From Flavobacterium sp. CFS9 (GTDB taxonomy: Bacteria; Bacteroidota; Bacteroidia; Flavobacteriales; Flavobacteriaceae): a stretch of 64,000 bases of DNA. Under the pieces are notes generated by a model. It did no database searches. It saw only the letters and a program-made list of their open reading frames with translations, and was not told where the DNA came from. This document shows positions 61,557 to 64,000 of this stretch, piece by piece (position 1 is the stretch's first letter; every line of letters begins with the position of its first letter). The position numbers were made by a program, and so were the translations under genes. The stretch is taken from positions 5,084,001 through 5,148,000 of the forward strand of contig NZ_AP031573.1 in the NCBI RefSeq assembly GCF_041154745.1, given 5' to 3'.

Positions 61557-63179
61557 TTAAAGAGAAACTCCTCTTTTCCAGGGAATAAAATCGTTCTGAT
61601 TTAAGATCGCAGCTTTGGTTTTAATGGTACCACTGGCAACATCGATAATAAATTCCAACATTTCGTCTGCCATTTCGTCAATGGATTTTTCTCCTGTGAT
61701 AATGCCGCCCGTATCAATATCAATAATATCGGACATTTTTTTCGCCAGATCAGTGTTAGAAGAAATTTTCACTACAGGAGCAATCGGATTTCCTGTCGGA
61801 GTACCTAAACCTGTGGTAAACAACACCATATTAGCACCTGAACCCACCATTGCCGTTGTACATTCCACATCATTACCTGGCGTACAAAGCAAAGTCAATC
61901 CCGGTTTCGAAATGTATTCGCCATAATCAAAAACACCTGTAATGGGTGATGTTCCACCTTTTTTAGCTGCTCCTGCCGATTTCATAGCATCGGTAATTAA
62001 TCCGTCTTTGATATTACCCGGAGATGGATTCATATCGAAACCTGAACCTGCATCTACTACGGTTTTTTCATACCATTTCATTAGTTCCAAAAAGCGTTCT
62101 CCACTTTCCTCTTCTACACAACGATTGAATAATTCCTGCTCTACACCACACAATTCCGGAAATTCAGAAAGTATTGTAGTTCCTCCTAAAGCGGCCAGTA
62201 AATCTGAAGTTACTCCAAGAGTCGGGTTAGCCGAAATTCCGGAAAACCCATCAGATCCACCACACTCTAAACCTATTTTTAGTTTGGATAAAGGTGCCGG
62301 AGTTCTCTGTACTTCGTTTGCTTTTTTAATGGCTTCAAAGGTATCTTTTACCACACTGCTCAGCATGGCTTCGATTGTCCCGATTTGCTGTTGATCGTAA
62401 ATTAAAACCGGTTTTTTACTGTTCGGATTTATCGCATCTAAAGCATCTTTAAAAATTTGAATCTGCAGGTTCTGACAGCCCAAACTCAAAACGGTTGCTC
62501 CTGCCACGTTGGGATTGTTTACATATCCTGCCAATAATTTGGCCAGACTATGCGAATCCTGACGAATACCTCCGCAACCACCCTGATGGGTAATGAATTT
62601 CACTTCGATATTATTGAATAAATTAGCCTCGTTTGAAGCGGCTTCATTTCCCGCTCCCCCGGTTTCTGATTTAACTAAAGAACGAAGTAACAATTGATAA
62701 TCGTTCTCTTTGGGCTTCATTAATTCTTTTTCGAAAATATCTTTCAGAATTTCGATATTTCTGTTTTCACAAAATACCAACGGAAAAAAGAGCCATACAT
62801 TCTCAGTCCCCACTTGTCCGTCTTCTCTGTGATAACCCATGAAAGTTCTGTCTTTCCACTTCTCAATATTAGGAGCTGTCCAGCCAATCGTTTCTGTTTT
62901 TCCGGTTACTTTATCACTTTCGTGCTTCACATTTGCTGTAGAAAGCAAACCTCCTTTTTCAATTCTGGCACTCGCCTTTCCTACTAAAACTCCATACATA
63001 ATAATCCTGTCTCCTTCATTAAAAGGAACCATCGCTATTTTATGTTTCATCTTCACATCACTCTCAACCCTAACAGCCGAACCCTCGAAATCAATCACCT
63101 CACCGGCTGAAAGATTCACCAAAGCCACTGCTACATTATCGGTAGGATGAACTTTTATTAATTTTTTTTGTGTTGCCAT
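61557..63179 (-). CDS. uxaA: Altronate dehydratase UxaA
   Basis: This 540-residue cytoplasmic enzyme dehydrates D-altronate to 2-keto-3-deoxygluconate. The N-terminal SAF domain (residues about 1-95; LIKVHPTDNVAVALVNL) is joined to the catalytic UxaA domain (WLFFPLVFCENRN, THQGGCGGIRQDSHSLAKLLAGY, IGLECGGSDGFSGISANP, LLCTPGNDVECTTAMVG), with conserved Cys and Gly for the iron centre. Some bacteria split these domains; here they form one chain of the usual size. It starts 2 bp after uxaB, so the two are one operon for galacturonate catabolism. Confidence 0.95.
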   Translation of the reverse strand: MATQKKLIKVHPTDNVAVALVNLSAGEVIDFEGSAVRVESDVKMKHKIAMVPFNEGDRIIMYGVLVGKASARIEKGGLLSTANVKHESDKVTGKTETIGWTAPNIEKWKDRTFMGYHREDGQVGTENVWLFFPLVFCENRNIEILKDIFEKELMKPKENDYQLLLRSLVKSETGGAGNEAASNEANLFNNIEVKFITHQGGCGGIRQDSHSLAKLLAGYVNNPNVAGATVLSLGCQNLQIQIFKDALDAINPNSKKPVLIYDQQQIGTIEAMLSSVVKDTFEAIKKANEVQRTPAPLSKLKIGLECGGSDGFSGISANPTLGVTSDLLAALGGTTILSEFPELCGVEQELFNRCVEEESGERFLELMKWYEKTVVDAGSGFDMNPSPGNIKDGLITDAMKSAGAAKKGGTSPITGVFDYGEYISKPGLTLLCTPGNDVECTTAMVGSGANMVLFTTGLGTPTGNPIAPVVKISSNTDLAKKMSDIIDIDTGGIITGEKSIDEMADEMLEFIIDVASGTIKTKAAILNQNDFIPWKRGVSL

Positions 63180-63181
63180 AA

Positions 63182-64000
63182 CTAAACTTTCTGAGTTACA
63201 CTATTTATTTGCTTTTGAAAATTGGCAAAACCATTTTCAATTCCGTTGGCATCAATCTCTTCCAATGCGGCTGTTATTGCTTTTGTTAATCCCGGCACCA
63301 GTGTTAAATCTTCGTCCCAAAAGCTTTTATGCTGCAAAGTCAATCGCGCTATTTTTTCATAATCATCCGATTTCCAAAGACTGTCAAAAAAAGAAACAAT
63401 ATCCTCGCTATCATTAACCGGTAAAACCTCTCCGTTCCAGCTTCCTTTGTAGAAACGAATCAAAGCAGCAAAAGCAAACGTTAAATGAACCGGAAGTTTT
63501 TGATGAATAGCAACATATCCTGTTAAACTTGGCAACACACGTACTTTGAACTTTGAAATAGAATTTAATGCAATTGAGGACAGCAAATGTTTGATAAACG
63601 GATTTCTAAAACGGTCTAAGATTTCTTCAGAGAAACTAGTCAATTCGGCTTTATCCATGTTCAACGTTTCATTGATCTCTTCAAAAACAGCTTTGTTTAC
63701 AAAATCTCCGGTAAAAGCATTATCAACCGTTTCTTTTACAGTCTCATTGCCATAAAGCATTGAAAAAGGAACCATTGCAGTATGTGCTCCATTCAGAATT
63801 CTCACTTTACGCGTACGATACGGCTGCATGTCGGCTACGATTTTTACATCCAGCGCTGTTTTTTCAAACGGAAGTTTTGCTTTCAGTTGATCATCTCCTT
63901 CAATTACCCACAAAAAGAAACTTTCGGCACTTACAATCAAGTCATCTTTATAATCCAATTGACTGTTGTACTGTTCAATTTGATCTTTCGGATATCCGGG
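63182..64000 (-). CDS. uxaB: Tagaturonate reductase UxaB, N-terminus outside window
   Basis: The frame is open to the last base of the window (PGYPKDQIEQYNSQ before the apparent start at 63958), so the gene continues beyond it. The visible 273 residues match the C-terminal part of tagaturonate reductase (ESFFLWVIEG, RTRKVRILNGAHTAMVPF, RFRNPFIKHLLSSIALNSISKFKVRVLP). The enzyme reduces D-tagaturonate to D-altronate with NADH, the step before UxaA. The first gene(s) of the operon, probably including uxaC, should lie further upstream. Confidence 0.93.
   Translation of the reverse strand, partial: PGYPKDQIEQYNSQLDYKDDLIVSAESFFLWVIEGDDQLKAKLPFEKTALDVKIVADMQPYRTRKVRILNGAHTAMVPFSMLYGNETVKETVDNAFTGDFVNKAVFEEINETLNMDKAELTSFSEEILDRFRNPFIKHLLSSIALNSISKFKVRVLPSLTGYVAIHQKLPVHLTFAFAALIRFYKGSWNGEVLPVNDSEDIVSFFDSLWKSDDYEKIARLTLQHKSFWDEDLTLVPGLTKAITAALEEIDANGIENGFANFQKQINSVTQKV

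Noticed and set aside
61942..62394. 150-codon plus-strand ORF
   Set aside because: It is antisense within uxaA, which has strong conserved motifs in its own frame.
1..64000. Prophage, integrative element or transposon
   Set aside because: No integrase, transposase, relaxase, phage structural gene or attachment-site pair was seen in the window.

Overview
The window looks like a chromosomal segment of a Flavobacterium-like member of the Bacteroidota. It is AT-rich, has SusC/SusD and TonB-receptor genes, shows no Shine-Dalgarno-like start sites, and repeatedly carries the Bacteroidota promoter pattern TTG - about 18-20 nt - TAnnTTTG. I see no rRNA, tRNA, CRISPR array, transposase or phage gene.

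Layout. 1-1661: the 3' part of a sensor histidine kinase and a DUF3667 membrane protein. 1861-4620: a metNIQ methionine importer. Its leader encodes a 31-residue peptide with a Met-Met-Met-Cys-Cys run, followed by mutually exclusive antiterminator and terminator hairpins, so it looks like a ribosome-mediated attenuator. 4994-8460: a PQQ-type sugar dehydrogenase and a GntR regulator/Fsr-type MFS exporter pair sharing a palindromic operator. 8807-20668: a probable ferric-siderophore module made of an ankyrin protein, a DUF2271 protein with an ApbE-like flavinylation motif, a PepSY-flavodoxin-reductase fusion, ApbE, a TonB receptor and a DUF4374 lipoprotein. An AraC regulator plus Tet(X)-like monooxygenase on the opposite strand interrupts it. 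20796-22163: a Cys/Gly-tailed membrane protein. 22558-24243: a GH28 pectinase. 24364-32490: an RND efflux operon divergent from a LytS/LytTR two-component pair and a DUF3861 gene.

32607-46561 is mostly housekeeping and small genes: thioredoxin-fold proteins, YggS, an AAA ATPase, an HxlR regulator, a DsbA/SpxH-like protein, a SpoIIAA-like protein, YhcH plus SDR, DUF2911, DUF1508, XRE, a PfkB kinase, a histone-H1-like protein and YcxB. It also holds a six-hairpin palindromic repeat element at 44960-45179.

46767-64000 is a pectin-utilisation locus: CE12 acetylesterase, GH28, a PL10-CE8 fusion, GH105, DUF4861, SusD, SusC, a second GH28, a divergent LacI regulator, and altronate dehydratase/tagaturonate reductase (uxaA, uxaB). 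Outer-membrane and periplasmic enzymes would release galacturonate, which UxaB and UxaA convert towards KDG. The same 14-bp palindrome TGTAATCGATTACA, placed directly after the -7 box, occurs at the locus GH28 promoter and at the distant GH28 gene at 22558. This suggests one LacI regulon spanning about 38 kb.

Intergenic regions also carry short-period (7- or 8-nt) satellite arrays, notably an inverted pair of octamer arrays flanking the GH28 gene at 47585-48937. All family assignments are by eye from conserved motifs; no database search was possible.
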